Shown here piece by piece: positions 18,400-28,009 of a stretch of DNA of 64,000 bases. A program made the translations under genes and the position numbers. The first letter of the stretch is position 1, and the number at the start of each line of letters is the position of its first letter. Origin of the DNA: Thalassospira sp. MCCC 1A01428 (GTDB lineage Bacteria > Pseudomonadota > Alphaproteobacteria > Rhodospirillales > Thalassospiraceae); the NCBI RefSeq assembly GCF_002115825.1, contig NZ_JFJZ01000001.1, positions 62,001 through 126,000 of the forward strand, read 5' to 3'. Below the pieces are notes generated by a model that saw nothing but the letters and a program-made list of their open reading frames with translations, had not been told where the DNA came from and did no database searches.

Positions 18400-18554
18400 T
18401 GGCTGGGATAGCTCCGCGGGTAATCTTTGCCAGCATCTGTTGGCGGTACAGGCGGGCCTTTTTTGCCACAGGCGGCAACGGCCAGGCCCATGGTCACTGC
18501 CAGCGCCAAGATCAGCGCACGCGTGCCATGGCGGGTTATCGTGTGATTTTTCAT
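18396..18554 (-). CDS. lptM: Small LptM-like lipoprotein (52 residues)
   Basis: A 52-residue protein with a basic N-terminus, a hydrophobic stretch ([15 protein letters not shown]) and the lipobox VAAC followed by GKKGPPVPP, the hallmark of the YifL/LptM family. LptM assists maturation of the outer-membrane LPS translocon LptD in Escherichia coli; by homology this would be an outer-membrane lipoprotein. Its ATG (18552-18554) overlaps the argH stop and its TGA (18396-18398) overlaps the lysA ATG, so the three genes form an overlapping chain. It is easily missed because of its size. The same argH/lptM/lysA neighbourhood occurs in other proteobacteria. Confidence 0.88.
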   Translation of the reverse strand: MKNHTITRHGTRALILALAVTMGLAVAACGKKGPPVPPTDAGKDYPRSYPSQ

Positions 18555-19966
18555 TTCAAAAACCTTTCCTTTGCCGCGGCAACGGATTCGCGAACACGTT
18601 CCGGGGCCGTGCCACCAAAACTTTTGCGGGCGGCAACCGATGCTTCCACGGTCAACACATCAAAAACCGCGCTGGTGATTTTCGGCTCGATTTTCTGCAG
18701 TTCTTCCAGCGGCAACTGGTCCAGGTCGCAGCCCATGGTTTCGGCCAGTTTCACAGTTGCCCCAACGACATGGTGTGCATCGCGGAACGGCATGCCCAGT
18801 TCGGTCACCAGCCAGTCGGCAAGGTCGGTTGCGGTGATGTAACCGGCCCCGGCAGCCTTGCGCATGTTATCGGCAAAGACCTTCATATCGGCGACCATGC
18901 CGGTCATGGCCGCAACGCACAGGCCCAAATGGTCATGGGCAAAGAAAACCGGTTCCTTGTCTTCCTGCATGTCCTTGGAATAGGCCAGCGGCAGGCCTTT
19001 CATCGACAGCATCAGCGAATTATAGCAGCCCACAATCCGGCCAATTTTCGAACGGATCAGCTCGGCGGCATCGGGGTTGCGTTTTTGCGGCATGATCGAT
19101 GAACCGGTCGAAAATTTATCGGACATGCCAACAAATTTGAACTGGGCCGAACACCAGATCACCATTTCCTCGGCCAGGCGCGACAGATGCATGGCGGTAA
19201 TGGAGGCCACATTGAGATATTCCAGCGCAAAATCACGGTCCGACACGGCATCGAGCGAATTGGCTGCCGGGCGGTCAAACCCCATCGTTTCCGATGTCAG
19301 GTGCCGGTCAATCGGGTAGGGCGTACCGGCAAGGGCGGCAGAGCCCAGCGGGTTTTCGTTCATTCGAACCTTGCAGTCGGCAACGCGAGAGCGGTCGCGG
19401 CCAAACATTTCAACATAGGCCAGCATATGGTGGCCAAATGTTACCGGCTGGGCCGCCTGCAAATGGGTAAAGCCCGGCATCACGGTATCGATGTTTTTTT
19501 CTGCCTGACCAATCAGGGCTTCCTGCAACCCGGCAAGGCCTGCTTCAAGGTCATTCAAGGCAACGTCACGCACCCACAGTTTGAAATCGGTGGCAACCTG
19601 GTCATTTCGCGACCGGCCGGTATGCAGGCGGCCTGCTGCCGGGCCGATCAGGTCGCGCAGGCGGCTTTCGACATTCATGTGAATATCTTCAAGGGCGGTC
19701 GAAAACACGAAATGGCCGCTCTCGATTTCTTGAAGAATGCGGTCTAGACCTTCGATGATTTTCTCGCCATCCTCAGCCGGAATAATGTTTTGTTTGACCA
19801 ACATGGCACAATGGGCCTTTGATCCCTGAATGTCCTGGGCATACAGGCGTTTATCAAACCCGATCGAGGCATTGATTTCTTCCATGATTGCGGAAGGGCC
19901 TGCTTCAAAGCGACCGCCCCACAAGGCGTTGGCGTTTTTCGGGTTGGCAGAAGTCTGGTCGGTCAT
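18551..19966 (-). CDS. argH: Argininosuccinate lyase
   Basis: A 471-residue member of the fumarase/aspartase superfamily that splits argininosuccinate into arginine and fumarate. The start is MTDQTS... at 19966, giving the WGGRFE motif near residue 16; the superfamily signature is [11 protein letters not shown] and the conserved histidine segment is [11 protein letters not shown]. The frame is open for another 71 codons upstream, but that would run through the divergent tlpA gene. Only 33 bases separate the two start codons, so each promoter probably lies within the other gene's 5' end. Its 3' end overlaps the lptM start. Confidence 0.96.
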   Translation of the reverse strand: MTDQTSANPKNANALWGGRFEAGPSAIMEEINASIGFDKRLYAQDIQGSKAHCAMLVKQNIIPAEDGEKIIEGLDRILQEIESGHFVFSTALEDIHMNVESRLRDLIGPAAGRLHTGRSRNDQVATDFKLWVRDVALNDLEAGLAGLQEALIGQAEKNIDTVMPGFTHLQAAQPVTFGHHMLAYVEMFGRDRSRVADCKVRMNENPLGSAALAGTPYPIDRHLTSETMGFDRPAANSLDAVSDRDFALEYLNVASITAMHLSRLAEEMVIWCSAQFKFVGMSDKFSTGSSIMPQKRNPDAAELIRSKIGRIVGCYNSLMLSMKGLPLAYSKDMQEDKEPVFFAHDHLGLCVAAMTGMVADMKVFADNMRKAAGAGYITATDLADWLVTELGMPFRDAHHVVGATVKLAETMGCDLDQLPLEELQKIEPKITSAVFDVLTVEASVAARKSFGGTAPERVRESVAAAKERFLK

Positions 19967-19999
19967 GTTGTTTTCGCTTTGGTCTGAAAGGTGTGTGTT

Positions 20000-20554
20000 G
20001 TGAAGGCGCTGCTTCAATATATAAAACTTGGCGTGATTGTCGCCATATCCGCCATTTATGCAAGCCCTGCCTTTGCCAATGTGGCTGTCCCTGATCAACT
20101 TTCCAAACTTGATACCGCAACACATGCCGGGCCACTGCCCGATAAAACCGAATTTAGCGACGAAAACGGCAATATCCATGACCTGAAAGGGTTCAAGGGC
20201 ACGGTGATGCTGGTCAATTTATGGGCGACATGGTGTGCGCCGTGCGTGCGCGAAATGCCTGATCTGAACGATCTGGCCGATAAAATGGCCGATAAACCGT
20301 TTCGCGTGATTGCGATTAGCCAGGATCGCGGCGGTGCCAAGGATGTGCAGGCGTTTTTCGACGAAAACGATATTCATAACCTTGATGTTGCCCTTGACCC
20401 CAAAGGCGCGCTTGCACGCTCGTTCAAGGTGCGCGGCCTGCCAACCAGCATTCTGATCGGTAAAGATGGCAATGTGATTGGCTATGTCGAAGGGGTGGCA
20501 CCGTGGGCCGATCCGGCGATTATCAAGTATTTCACCGATCTGACAAACGACTGA
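20000..20554 (+). CDS. tlpA: TlpA-family thiol:disulfide interchange protein
   Basis: A 184-residue periplasmic thioredoxin-like protein. The GTG at 20000 has AAAGG eight bases upstream and yields a signal peptide ending near SPAFA. The active site is WATWCAPC (about residue 75), followed by the cis-Pro loop GLPTSILI. TlpA proteins reduce apo-cytochrome or copper-chaperone cysteines, for example for cytochrome oxidase assembly. It is divergent from argH with a very short spacer and ends at a structured terminator. Confidence 0.92.
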   Translation: MKALLQYIKLGVIVAISAIYASPAFANVAVPDQLSKLDTATHAGPLPDKTEFSDENGNIHDLKGFKGTVMLVNLWATWCAPCVREMPDLNDLADKMADKPFRVIAISQDRGGAKDVQAFFDENDIHNLDVALDPKGALARSFKVRGLPTSILIGKDGNVIGYVEGVAPWADPAIIKYFTDLTND

Positions 20555-20628
20555 TTGGCGCTCGGTATCGCGTGCCTGTTGCGCGCGGGCCAATGAACCG
20601 GCCGGATCTGGTTTATCTGTGAATTGCA

Positions 20629-20693
20629 AGCACCGGCCCCTTGTTGCCCGCCATGTGTAATGGCAGGCAATACAGGACCGGTGCTGGTTTTTA
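20629..20693 (+). terminator. Long branched terminator after tlpA
   Basis: The outer arms agcaccgg and ccggtgct enclose a second hairpin (ttgcc...ccat / atgg...ggcaa), and the structure ends in ggttttta. It is longer than a usual terminator and could yield a stable 3'-end RNA from tlpA. Confidence 0.75.
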
Positions 20694-20712
20694 TCAAAGG
20701 GCAGGGATGGGT

Positions 20713-21501
20713 TTACGCCTGATAACGTGGTGCGGCTTGCCCGTTAAGCAAATGCGGCAGCATTGCCTTGCGGGCATCTTCCAGGGTCAGCCATAAATTT
20801 TCGTCGTGCAGGGGGGGAATGGTGATGGTTTCGCCTTTGTCAAAACCGGCAAGGGCGGCATCAACCAGTTCGTTCACCTCCATCACGCCATCAAGGTCGT
20901 TAACATTGCGGCCTGAACGTTCCCATATTTCGGTACGGGTGGCGGCGGGCAACACGGCCTGAACATGCACACCGGTTGCAGCCAGTTCAATATTCATTGC
21001 GTGCGACAGGGCGATAACAAAGGATTTGGTTGCCCCGTAATAGCCCAGCGGTAATTCCGGGGCCAGCCCGACGACGGACGCGATATTGATAATTGCCCCG
21101 GCTTTGTTTTCAACAAAACGCGGAATAACGGCAGCACTAAGCTGGCTTAAGGCTGTTACATTTAACGTAATCAGGTTGCGGATTTCTAAAGACGTCGCAT
21201 CCGTGAAACCGCCATGGGCCGCCATACCGGCATTGTTCACCAGAATGCCAAGATTGGGCAGGCTGGCAAGCTGGTCTTCAACTTTTGCAAGGTCCGCAGC
21301 ATCGGTCAAATCGGCAACAAGAATATCGACCTTTACACCGGTTTCGACCCGCAGGCGTTCTGCCAGGGCATTAAGGCGTTGTTCGTTGCGGGCAATAATC
21401 AGCAAATCATGGCCACGGTTGGCAAAACGGTCGGCATAGGTGGCACCGATGCCGGTGGACGCACCGGTAATGGCAACCGTACTTTTATTTGACTGCGACA
21501 T
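20713..21501 (-). CDS. Short-chain dehydrogenase/reductase
   Basis: A 262-residue SDR of the classical type: NAD(P)-binding TGASTGIGATYADRF at residues 13-27, VNNAG near residue 90, catalytic Ser in NIASVVG and the YxxxK motif YYGATK. Ser/Thr and Arg at the end of the second strand (IARNEQRL) suggest NADP(H). A GGAG site precedes the ATG. It is divergent from a TetR regulator 99 bases away, the common layout for a repressor and its target. Substrate unknown. Confidence 0.9.
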   Translation of the reverse strand: MSQSNKSTVAITGASTGIGATYADRFANRGHDLLIIARNEQRLNALAERLRVETGVKVDILVADLTDAADLAKVEDQLASLPNLGILVNNAGMAAHGGFTDATSLEIRNLITLNVTALSQLSAAVIPRFVENKAGAIINIASVVGLAPELPLGYYGATKSFVIALSHAMNIELAATGVHVQAVLPAATRTEIWERSGRNVNDLDGVMEVNELVDAALAGFDKGETITIPPLHDENLWLTLEDARKAMLPHLLNGQAAPRYQA

Positions 21502-21600
21502 AGGAAATTCTCCGGATTTTTGCAGGGCATCGCCCTTGCCTGTTCATGTATATTTCCTTATGATGATGACTAACATTATTAGAGTCAACAGGAGGTTTTC

Positions 21601-22224
21601 ATGAAGCTGTCGCAAAGCCAGGTAGACGCCAATCGTCGCCGTATTCTGGCCGCCGCAGCCTGCCTGTTTCGACAGCATGGTATTTCCGGGGTTTCGGTAA
21701 ATGATGTGATGAAGGCCGCCGGAATGACTCATGGCGGGTTTTATAACCATTTCAAATCAAAGGATGATCTGGTGCAGGCCTCCCTGGGAGTGCCAAATGA
21801 CCTGTTGGTCGATGACGGCATTTCAGCACAGGATTTTTCAGATTTGTATCTCAGCCGCCGGCATCGCGACCATGTTGATCACTCTTGCGTGTTCTCGTCA
21901 CTTGGTACGGAACTGGTGCGCGGCAATGAAGGTTTGCGGCGCGATTTAACCCACAATTTGCATCATTTTGTTGGGCAAATGGCCCGGCCAAAATCCGGCG
22001 GGGAAAATATTCAGCCCGGAATTGATGGTAACGTGGATGCTGATGCAGCCGATGACCGTGAGGTGGCGATTGCCAATGTTGCCACCCTGATCGGCTCGGT
22101 CATTATGGCCCGCATCGCCGATGATCCGCAATTTTCTGACGAGATACTGGCCGCTGGCCGCAAGCGGCTTGGCCTGGCACCGCTTGATAATGCCAAAACC
22201 GGGATCACCCCGTCGTCTGTCTGA
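21601..22224 (+). CDS. TetR/AcrR-family transcriptional regulator
   Basis: A 207-residue repressor with an N-terminal helix-turn-helix domain: RRRILAAAACLFRQHGISGV, then VNDVMKAAGMTHGGFYNHFKSKDDL, the standard TetR pattern. The C-terminal ligand domain has no recognisable inducer motif. An AGGAGG site lies just before the ATG (caggaggttttc). It is divergently oriented to the SDR gene; between them, the imperfect repeat GACTAA / TTAG-AGTC around 21568-21587 is a possible operator. Confidence 0.9.
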   Translation: MKLSQSQVDANRRRILAAAACLFRQHGISGVSVNDVMKAAGMTHGGFYNHFKSKDDLVQASLGVPNDLLVDDGISAQDFSDLYLSRRHRDHVDHSCVFSSLGTELVRGNEGLRRDLTHNLHHFVGQMARPKSGGENIQPGIDGNVDADAADDREVAIANVATLIGSVIMARIADDPQFSDEILAAGRKRLGLAPLDNAKTGITPSSV

Positions 22225-22268
22225 CCGGGGCTGGATGTTTATGCTTTGATACTGATCAGCCTCAGTTT

Positions 22269-23735
22269 CTAGTGATCCTGAAATTCGTTGGCCAGCGCAT
22301 CATACAGGCGGCGAAACTTGGCCATGCGGGGCAGGTATTGTTCGTGTCGGTGCGCATCGGGTTTTAAAACATTTTCGATGACGGGGGGCGTGCAAACATC
22401 CTCGATGGTGCCATCCTTCGCTGCCAGGCGTGCCAGCCTTGCTGCGCCAAATGCCGGGCCTTTGGCCCCGCCCTGATAGCGTGCCAGCGGGGTGCCCATG
22501 ATATCGGCTATCATTTGTGTCCAGTAAAGGCTGCGTGCGCCGCCGCCAATGACGCCGGGTAATTCGCAATGTGTTCCAGCGGCATGCAGGCACGATTGCG
22601 CATCGGCCAGGGCAAAGGCTACGCCCTCCAGCACCGCCTGCACCATATGTTCGCGGGTGGTGTTGGTGCCCAGGCCAAAAAACACCCCGCGTGCATAGGG
22701 GTTGTTATGCGGTGTACGTTCGCCACTCAGATAGGGCAAAAACATCAGATCAGACGGTTTTTTATGTTGTGCCTCGGTTCGTGCCAACAGGTCTGAAATG
22801 TTGGTTTCGCCCAGCATTTTTGCCACCCACGCCAGGCAACTGGCCCCGTTGAGCAAAACGGCCATTTGAAACCAGCGATCGGGCACCGCATGGGCAAAGC
22901 TGTGCAGCAGCAGTTCCGGTTTCGGGCGATAGCGATCAGATGCGACAAAAAGTTGTGATGACGTGCCAAGCGAAATAAAACCCGCCCCGTGGGTAACGGC
23001 CCCGGCCCCCATGCCCCCGGTGGCGGCATCGCCGCCGCCACCCGCAATGACAACATTTTTAGTCATGCCCCAGCGCGCGGCCAAATCGGGGCGCAGCGTG
23101 CCTGTGGCATCGCTTCCTTCAAAGAGCGGCGGTAGTTGATCGGCGTTAAGGCCGGTGGCGGCAATGGCATCGGGGTTCCAGGCGCGTGCTTCCTCGTCTA
23201 ACCATAATGTCCCGGCGGCATCAGACATTTCAGTCGCCTTTTCGCCGCACAAATGCAGGCGGATATAATCCTTGGGCAGCATGATGGTGCGAATCGCCTC
23301 AAACACATCGGGTTCGTGTTTGCGCAGCCACATGATTTTGGGTGCCGTCATACCGGGCATGGCGACCACACCGGCGCGCAGGGCAAGGCCGGGAAGCGCG
23401 GATTCGAGGTCGTCGCATTCGGCCTTGGCGCGGCCGTCATTCCATAAAATGGCCGGGCGTAGCGGGGTGTCGTCCTCGCCCAGCACCACGGCGCCATGCA
23501 TTTGCCCTGAAAGCCCAATGGCACGGACCTGCGATAATGCCCGGGCATTGTTTGCCATGATCAGGTCAATTGCCTGCAGGGTGGCTTCCCACCAGTCGGC
23601 CGGGTTTTGTTCGCTCCAATACGGGTGAGGATTGCTAAGCGACAGGGCAATGTCGGCTTCGGCGACAATTGCCGATGTGTCATCCATCAGCAGGGCTTTT
23701 ACCGCTGATGTGCCAACATCAATTCCCATAAACAT
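22269..23735 (-). CDS. xylB: Xylulokinase
   Basis: A 488-residue FGGY-family sugar kinase with the N-terminal phosphate loop GIDVGTSAVKALLMDD, GLSGQMHGAVVL, ILWNDGRA and the C-terminal GGGARSLYWTQMIADI signature. It phosphorylates D-xylulose to xylulose 5-phosphate in the cytosol. A GGGAGG site is placed seven bases before the ATG at 23735. No xylose isomerase or sugar transporter gene is next to it; in this window it stands alone between the TetR gene and the hbdA operon, so the precise pentulose substrate is open. Confidence 0.9.
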   Translation of the reverse strand: MFMGIDVGTSAVKALLMDDTSAIVAEADIALSLSNPHPYWSEQNPADWWEATLQAIDLIMANNARALSQVRAIGLSGQMHGAVVLGEDDTPLRPAILWNDGRAKAECDDLESALPGLALRAGVVAMPGMTAPKIMWLRKHEPDVFEAIRTIMLPKDYIRLHLCGEKATEMSDAAGTLWLDEEARAWNPDAIAATGLNADQLPPLFEGSDATGTLRPDLAARWGMTKNVVIAGGGGDAATGGMGAGAVTHGAGFISLGTSSQLFVASDRYRPKPELLLHSFAHAVPDRWFQMAVLLNGASCLAWVAKMLGETNISDLLARTEAQHKKPSDLMFLPYLSGERTPHNNPYARGVFFGLGTNTTREHMVQAVLEGVAFALADAQSCLHAAGTHCELPGVIGGGARSLYWTQMIADIMGTPLARYQGGAKGPAFGAARLARLAAKDGTIEDVCTPPVIENVLKPDAHRHEQYLPRMAKFRRLYDALANEFQDH

Positions 23736-23846
23736 CGCAACGCCTCCCGTTAATTTTATTACCTACAGGAGTACAAATTCAGGCGATAAGATCAACTGAT
23801 TTGATTGCGAATTTTTTGTGTTTGCGACGAAAGGTTGCCGAAATAC

Positions 23847-23876
23847 AAAAAAAGCCACCACCCGAAGGTGATGGCT
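23847..23876 (-). terminator. Rho-independent terminator of the etfBA-hbdA operon
   Basis: On the minus strand a ten-pair stem (agccatcacc / ggtggtggct, one wobble) with a stable ttcg tetraloop is followed by seven T, 23 bases after the hbdA stop. It closes the etfB-etfA-hbdA unit. Confidence 0.9.
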
Positions 23877-23899
23877 TGAAAATTGATTTGGCAACCGGT

Positions 23900-24787
23900 T
23901 TAGCGGGTTGGTACCGGTTCATCGCCCGAATAGTCGTAAAAGCCGCGGCCAACCTTGCGGCCAAGCCAGCCGGCTTCGACATATTTGACCAGAAGCGGGC
24001 ACGGACGATATTTGGTATCGGCCAGGCCATCATGCAGAACATGCATGATCGACAGGCAGGTATCGAGACCAATAAAGTCGGCCAGTTGCAGCGGGCCCAT
24101 CGGGTGATTGGCACCTAACCGCAGGGCGGTATCGATCGACTGCACATTGCCCACACCCTCATACAGGGTATAGACCGCTTCGTTGATCATGGGCAGCAAG
24201 ATGCGATTGACGATAAAGGCCGGGAAATCTTCGGCGCTTGCCGTGTCCTTGCCCAGTTTTTTCGTCAATTCATGAATGGTGCGATAGGTTGTCTCATCGG
24301 TGGCGATGCCACGGATCAGTTCAACCAGTTTCATTAACGGCACCGGGTTCATGAAATGCATGCCCATGAACTTTGACGGCCGGTCGGTGTAGGATGCCAG
24401 GCGCGTCACCGAAATGGACGAGGTGTTGGTCGCAATAATGGCTTCTTCACCCAGAACCGGGCACAACGATTTGAAGATCTGCTTTTTGACTTCTTCGTTT
24501 TCCGTCGCCGCTTCGATGACAAGATTGCAGTCAGACAAAAACGTATATTCTACCCCGGTGGTAATCCGGGACAACGCTTCGTCTTTCTCTGCTTGCGAAA
24601 TCATCTCTTTTTTAAGCTGGCGGTCCAGGTTCTTGCCAATCTGAACCAGCGCCTTTTCAAGTGCCTGTTCCGATACGTCAAGAAGACGGACGTCATAACC
24701 GGCCAGTGCGATCACGTGGGCAATTCCGTTGCCCATCTGACCGGCACCAATGACGCCGATTGTTTTGATATCATCCAATGAAGCCAT
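23900..24787 (-). CDS. hbdA: 3-hydroxybutyryl-CoA dehydrogenase
   Basis: A 295-residue NAD-dependent L-3-hydroxyacyl-CoA dehydrogenase. The dinucleotide motif GVIGAGQMGNGIAHV is near residue 12; the catalytic region MGMHFMNPVPLMKLVE and the C-terminal MGPLQLADFIGLDTCL are typical of 3-hydroxybutyryl-CoA dehydrogenase. It interconverts acetoacetyl-CoA and 3-hydroxybutyryl-CoA. It is the last gene of an operon with etfB and etfA and could feed crotonyl-CoA toward the ccr/mcd/ecm pathway 13 kb away, though PHB and butyrate metabolism are equally possible. Confidence 0.93.
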   Translation of the reverse strand: MASLDDIKTIGVIGAGQMGNGIAHVIALAGYDVRLLDVSEQALEKALVQIGKNLDRQLKKEMISQAEKDEALSRITTGVEYTFLSDCNLVIEAATENEEVKKQIFKSLCPVLGEEAIIATNTSSISVTRLASYTDRPSKFMGMHFMNPVPLMKLVELIRGIATDETTYRTIHELTKKLGKDTASAEDFPAFIVNRILLPMINEAVYTLYEGVGNVQSIDTALRLGANHPMGPLQLADFIGLDTCLSIMHVLHDGLADTKYRPCPLLVKYVEAGWLGRKVGRGFYDYSGDEPVPTR

Positions 24788-24823
24788 GTTTCCCCACTTA
24801 ATCCCTATCCAAAAAGGATCTGA

Positions 24824-25759
24824 CTATTTGTCGAGTTCACTCGCCAATGCGGGAAGGGCCTCGAACAGGTCCGCAACAAGTCCGTAATCGGCAACCGAAA
24901 AGATCGGTGCGTCTTCGTCCTTGTTGATCGCAACAATGACCTTACTGTCCTTCATGCCGGCAAGGTGCTGAATAGCACCTGAAATGCCTACCGCAATGTA
25001 TAGCTGCGGTGCAACAACTTTGCCAGTCTGACCCACCTGCCAGTCGTTCGGGGCGTACCCTGCATCAACTGCTGCGCGTGATGCGCCAATGGCGGCACCC
25101 AGTTTGTCGGCAATCGGTTCGATCAGGTGGAAGTTTTCCCCCGACCCCATGCCGCGCCCGCCAGAGATCACAACCGACGCTGCCGCCAGTTCCGGGCGTT
25201 CCGACTCGGTCAATTCCTGTCCGACAAAGCTGGATTTACCAAAATCCGATGCCGTCGCAACGGTTTCAACACTGGCCGATCCACCTTCAGCTGCAACCGG
25301 GTCAAAACCCGTGGTCCGCACTGTAATTATTTTCAGGTTGTCGGAAGACTGAACAGTTGCCAAGGCGTTCCCGGCATAAATCGGGCGCACAAAGGTATCG
25401 GCACTTTCAACATCAACGATGTCGGAAATTTGCGCGACATCCTTTAGGGCCGCAACGCGGGGCATAAAGTTTTTGCCCGTGGTCGAGGATGCAGCCAGGA
25501 TGTGGCTGTAATCGCCCGCAAGTTCAATCACCAGACCGGCCAGGTTTTCAGCCAGTGCATGGCCGTAAACGGCATTGTCAGCCAGCAAAACCCTGGCAAC
25601 GCCATCGGCTTTGGCGGCGGCATCGGCAACGGCGGCACAGTTTTCACCGGCAACCAGTACGGTAATGTCACCGCCAATCTTTTTGGCAGCGGCGATGGTG
25701 CAAAGGGTTGCGCCCTTTAATTCGGTATTGTCGTGTTCGGCAATAACTAGAATGCTCAT
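24824..25759 (-). CDS. etfA: Electron transfer flavoprotein alpha subunit
   Basis: A 311-residue FAD-binding subunit. The C-terminal FAD domain has [36 protein letters not shown] interrupted here only for brevity of quotation: key stretches are [33 protein letters not shown] and GISGAIQH. With EtfB it accepts electrons from acyl-CoA dehydrogenases and passes them to the quinone pool through ETF dehydrogenase. It lies 15 bases after etfB and 36 bases before hbdA. Confidence 0.96.
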   Translation of the reverse strand: MSILVIAEHDNTELKGATLCTIAAAKKIGGDITVLVAGENCAAVADAAAKADGVARVLLADNAVYGHALAENLAGLVIELAGDYSHILAASSTTGKNFMPRVAALKDVAQISDIVDVESADTFVRPIYAGNALATVQSSDNLKIITVRTTGFDPVAAEGGSASVETVATASDFGKSSFVGQELTESERPELAAASVVISGGRGMGSGENFHLIEPIADKLGAAIGASRAAVDAGYAPNDWQVGQTGKVVAPQLYIAVGISGAIQHLAGMKDSKVIVAINKDEDAPIFSVADYGLVADLFEALPALASELDK

Positions 25760-25774
25760 ATGACCTGCCCCTGC

Positions 25775-26524
25775 TTAAATTACTTTGGCTTCGTTACGAA
25801 GTTTGTCGACCAGTTCGGCGACATCCGCAACCTTGATGCCCGCCTTGCGTGATGCCGGTTCGGTCACTTTCAGGGTTTTCAGGCGCGGTGCGGTATCGAC
25901 CCCAAGGTCGGCAGGCGACAGGGTATCAAGCGGCTTTTTCTTGGCCTTCATGATATTGGGAAGCGATGCATAGCGCGGTTCGTTCAGGCGCAAATCGGTG
26001 GTCACAATCGCCGGAAGGTCCAGCTTGATGGTCTCAAGGCCGCCATCAACTTCACGGGTGACATCCATTTTGCCATCGGCAATTACGACCTTGGATGCAA
26101 ACGTACCCTGCGGCCAGCCCAGCAATGCCGCCAGCATCTGACCGGTCTGGTTGGCGTCATCGTCAATCGCCTGTTTACCCAGAATAACCAGATCGGGGGC
26201 TTCTTTTGCCACCACTTCCTTTAGCAGCTTGGCAACCGCCAGCGGCTGCAATTCATCGTCGCTTTCTACCAGAATGGCGCGATCTGCACCCATGGCAAGG
26301 GCCGTGCGCAGGGTTTCCTGCGATTGTTTCACCCCAAGGGATACAGCGACCACTTCGGTGGCACTGCCGGCTTCCTTCAGGCGGACGGCTTCTTCAACGG
26401 CAATTTCGTCAAACGGGTTCATGGACATCTTGACGTTGTTTAATTCAACGCCGGACTGGTCCTGTTTGACTCGGATCTTGACGTTGTAATCCACAACGCG
26501 CTTAACGGCGACAAGAACCTTCAT
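25775..26524 (-). CDS. etfB: Electron transfer flavoprotein beta subunit
   Basis: A 249-residue AMP-binding subunit with the N-terminal [18 protein letters not shown], the [17 protein letters not shown] motif and the ETF-beta signature around [20 protein letters not shown] (split at the family signature). It is first in the operon. The leader from the predicted transcription start is about 85 bases long. The gene partners etfA, and a likely electron donor encoded in this window is the acyl-CoA dehydrogenase Mcd. Confidence 0.96.
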   Translation of the reverse strand: MKVLVAVKRVVDYNVKIRVKQDQSGVELNNVKMSMNPFDEIAVEEAVRLKEAGSATEVVAVSLGVKQSQETLRTALAMGADRAILVESDDELQPLAVAKLLKEVVAKEAPDLVILGKQAIDDDANQTGQMLAALLGWPQGTFASKVVIADGKMDVTREVDGGLETIKLDLPAIVTTDLRLNEPRYASLPNIMKAKKKPLDTLSPADLGVDTAPRLKTLKVTEPASRKAGIKVADVAELVDKLRNEAKVI

Positions 26525-26616
26525 GACAGACCTGTTCGTTTTTGTTGTCTAACCAATGGATGCATCACCCTTTTAACGGCTTGATACACCCGGTGTTACT
26601 GTTTTCCCTGCGATGC

Positions 26617-26645
26617 ACAATAATCGGCACATGCAGGCTTGTCAA
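26617..26645 (-). promoter_or_regulatory. Sigma70-type promoter of etfB-etfA-hbdA
   Basis: On the minus strand a perfect TTGACA -35 (26640-26645) is followed after exactly 17 bases by TATTGT (26617-26622), four of six matches to the -10 consensus. This is the best promoter I can read by eye in the window. Two palindromes lie immediately upstream of the -35 box. Confidence 0.7.
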
Positions 26646-26670
26646 TTTACGTAAAGAGGTTAACGTTAAC
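26646..26670. promoter_or_regulatory. Two adjacent palindromes upstream of the etfBA promoter
   Basis: TTTACGTAAA (26646-26655) and GTTAACGTTAAC (26659-26670) are perfect palindromes whose centres are about 14 bases apart. The first directly abuts the -35 box, the usual position for an operator. They could bind a regulator of fatty acid or branched-chain catabolism, of the TetR or MerR type; the regulator is not identified. Confidence 0.5.
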
Positions 26671-26779
26671 GACAACTTCTTTACTGAAAATTTGACCCCG
26701 GCAACCGGAATAACCGGGATCAAAAACAATATTTTCAGGAAGGCTGGCAATCTGAATTACGCCTTTCTGAAACCTAATT

Positions 26780-27382
26780 CTATTTTGTATCGTCTTTGGC
26801 GGCATCGCGGGTCAGGCCCGGTTGCCATAAAATATCGTCCTTGCCGCCATTATTGGCATGGCGCGACAGCACAAACATATGGTCCGACAGGCGGTTGATA
26901 TAACGTATGGCCTGCGGGTTGATGTTTTCCTGTGCGGCCAGTTCAACCATTTGCCGTTCGGCGCGGCGCGAAACGGTGCGCGCAACGTGCAACTGGGCGG
27001 CCAACGCTGTGCCACCGGGCAGGATAAAGGATTTTAGCGGGTTAAGATCGGCATTGATGGCGTCAATTTCGTTTTCCAGCCGGGTTACCTGGCTTTCGAC
27101 TATGCGCAAGGCCGGATAGTCGCCTGTGTCATCGGTGCCATCGCCCGGCGTGCATAAATCTGCCCCCAGATCAAACAGATCATTTTGAATACGCGCCAGC
27201 ATGGCATCAATCCCGGGCGCATCGGCGCTGTGCAGCCGGGCAACACCGATGACGGCATTTGTTTCATCCACCGTGCCATAGGCTTCAACGCGAATGTCGC
27301 TTTTGGCAACCCGTTTGCCGTTGCCAAGGGCGGTTTTGCCCTTGTCGCCTGATTTGGTGTAAATGCGTGTCAGCTGAACCAT
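26780..27382 (-). CDS. pduO: Cob(I)alamin adenosyltransferase, PduO type
   Basis: A 200-residue PduO-family ATP:cob(I)alamin adenosyltransferase. The N-terminal IYTKSGDKGKTALGNGKRV is the ATP-binding signature, and RRAERQMVELA...INRLSDHMFVLSRHAN is the conserved C-terminal helix pair. It makes adenosylcobalamin in the cytosol, the cofactor of methylmalonyl- and ethylmalonyl-CoA mutases; an ecm gene lies 12 kb away. It is preceded on the same strand by a small two-helix membrane protein gene, with about 90 bases between them. Confidence 0.93.
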   Translation of the reverse strand: MVQLTRIYTKSGDKGKTALGNGKRVAKSDIRVEAYGTVDETNAVIGVARLHSADAPGIDAMLARIQNDLFDLGADLCTPGDGTDDTGDYPALRIVESQVTRLENEIDAINADLNPLKSFILPGGTALAAQLHVARTVSRRAERQMVELAAQENINPQAIRYINRLSDHMFVLSRHANNGGKDDILWQPGLTRDAAKDDTK

Positions 27383-27475
27383 GTTTTGCGTGTTCGTTTC
27401 CTGTTTGATGACCGAATGGCCCGGTATTATCCGAATTGGCGTTGATCCGGGCTGGCGTTCGCTGTGGGGGCTAAT

Positions 27476-27673
27476 CTAGTGGTGACCCATCGCCATGACA
27501 GATAAAATCAACAGCAACAAAATCGCGCCTGCCTGCGCAATAATGCGCCATTGCATCAGTTTGTTGGATGTCCGCGCACTTTTGCCCCGGGCCATCGTAA
27601 TAATGCCCAGCACCAGAATGATGCCTACCGCCGCCATCGCCAGCAAAACACCGATTTGCAAAAACGCAGCCAT
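27476..27673 (-). CDS. Small twin-transmembrane protein (HIG1-like)
   Basis: A 65-residue protein with two membrane helices (IGVLLAMAAVGIILVLGIITM and IIAQAGAILLLLILSVMAM) joined by a basic loop, ARGKSARTSNKLMQWR. The loop and following helix resemble the HIG1 domain of hypoxia-induced proteins that bind respiratory complexes, but the family assignment is tentative. It should reside in the inner membrane. It is the first gene before pduO on the same strand, a neighbourhood seen in several alphaproteobacteria. Confidence 0.75.
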   Translation of the reverse strand: MAAFLQIGVLLAMAAVGIILVLGIITMARGKSARTSNKLMQWRIIAQAGAILLLLILSVMAMGHH

Positions 27674-28009
27674 TTATCGTCTCCGTTAGAACCCGCCCGA
27701 TATGTAATCTGGCACCAGGTTTCAGCAAGGCACCAGACTGGCTCACAGGCATTTGAGAACCCGATTGTGAACCGCCCTGATCGCATCGGCAAGGATCAGG
27801 GGCCGGTATGCTGCGTCAATCTGCCCGTCAGGGCAAGTTTTGCTGTAACGAAGTTGAAAAAAATCCGTTTTTCCCTGTCAACCATCATAAAATCCGGCGG
27901 TAAAACATCACAAACAGCAAAAGGAAGCCCGCGCAAATGGCGCAGACTTCCGTTGTTTTTATTTGCTCGTGTTTGTCCGGGCGGGGTTTGAGTGTTTTGG
28001 CGGGCTGGT
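27674..28009. other. Intergenic region with a terminator at 27919-27956
   Basis: This 336-base gap holds the ribosome site of the twin-membrane gene at its left end and, near the right end, a hairpin (ggaag / cttcc outer arms, gcgc / gcgc inner) that on the minus strand is followed by cttttgctgttt. The hairpin is the likely terminator of the EndoU-like gene; a T-rich flank on the plus side makes it possibly bidirectional. No gene is apparent in between. Confidence 0.55.
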
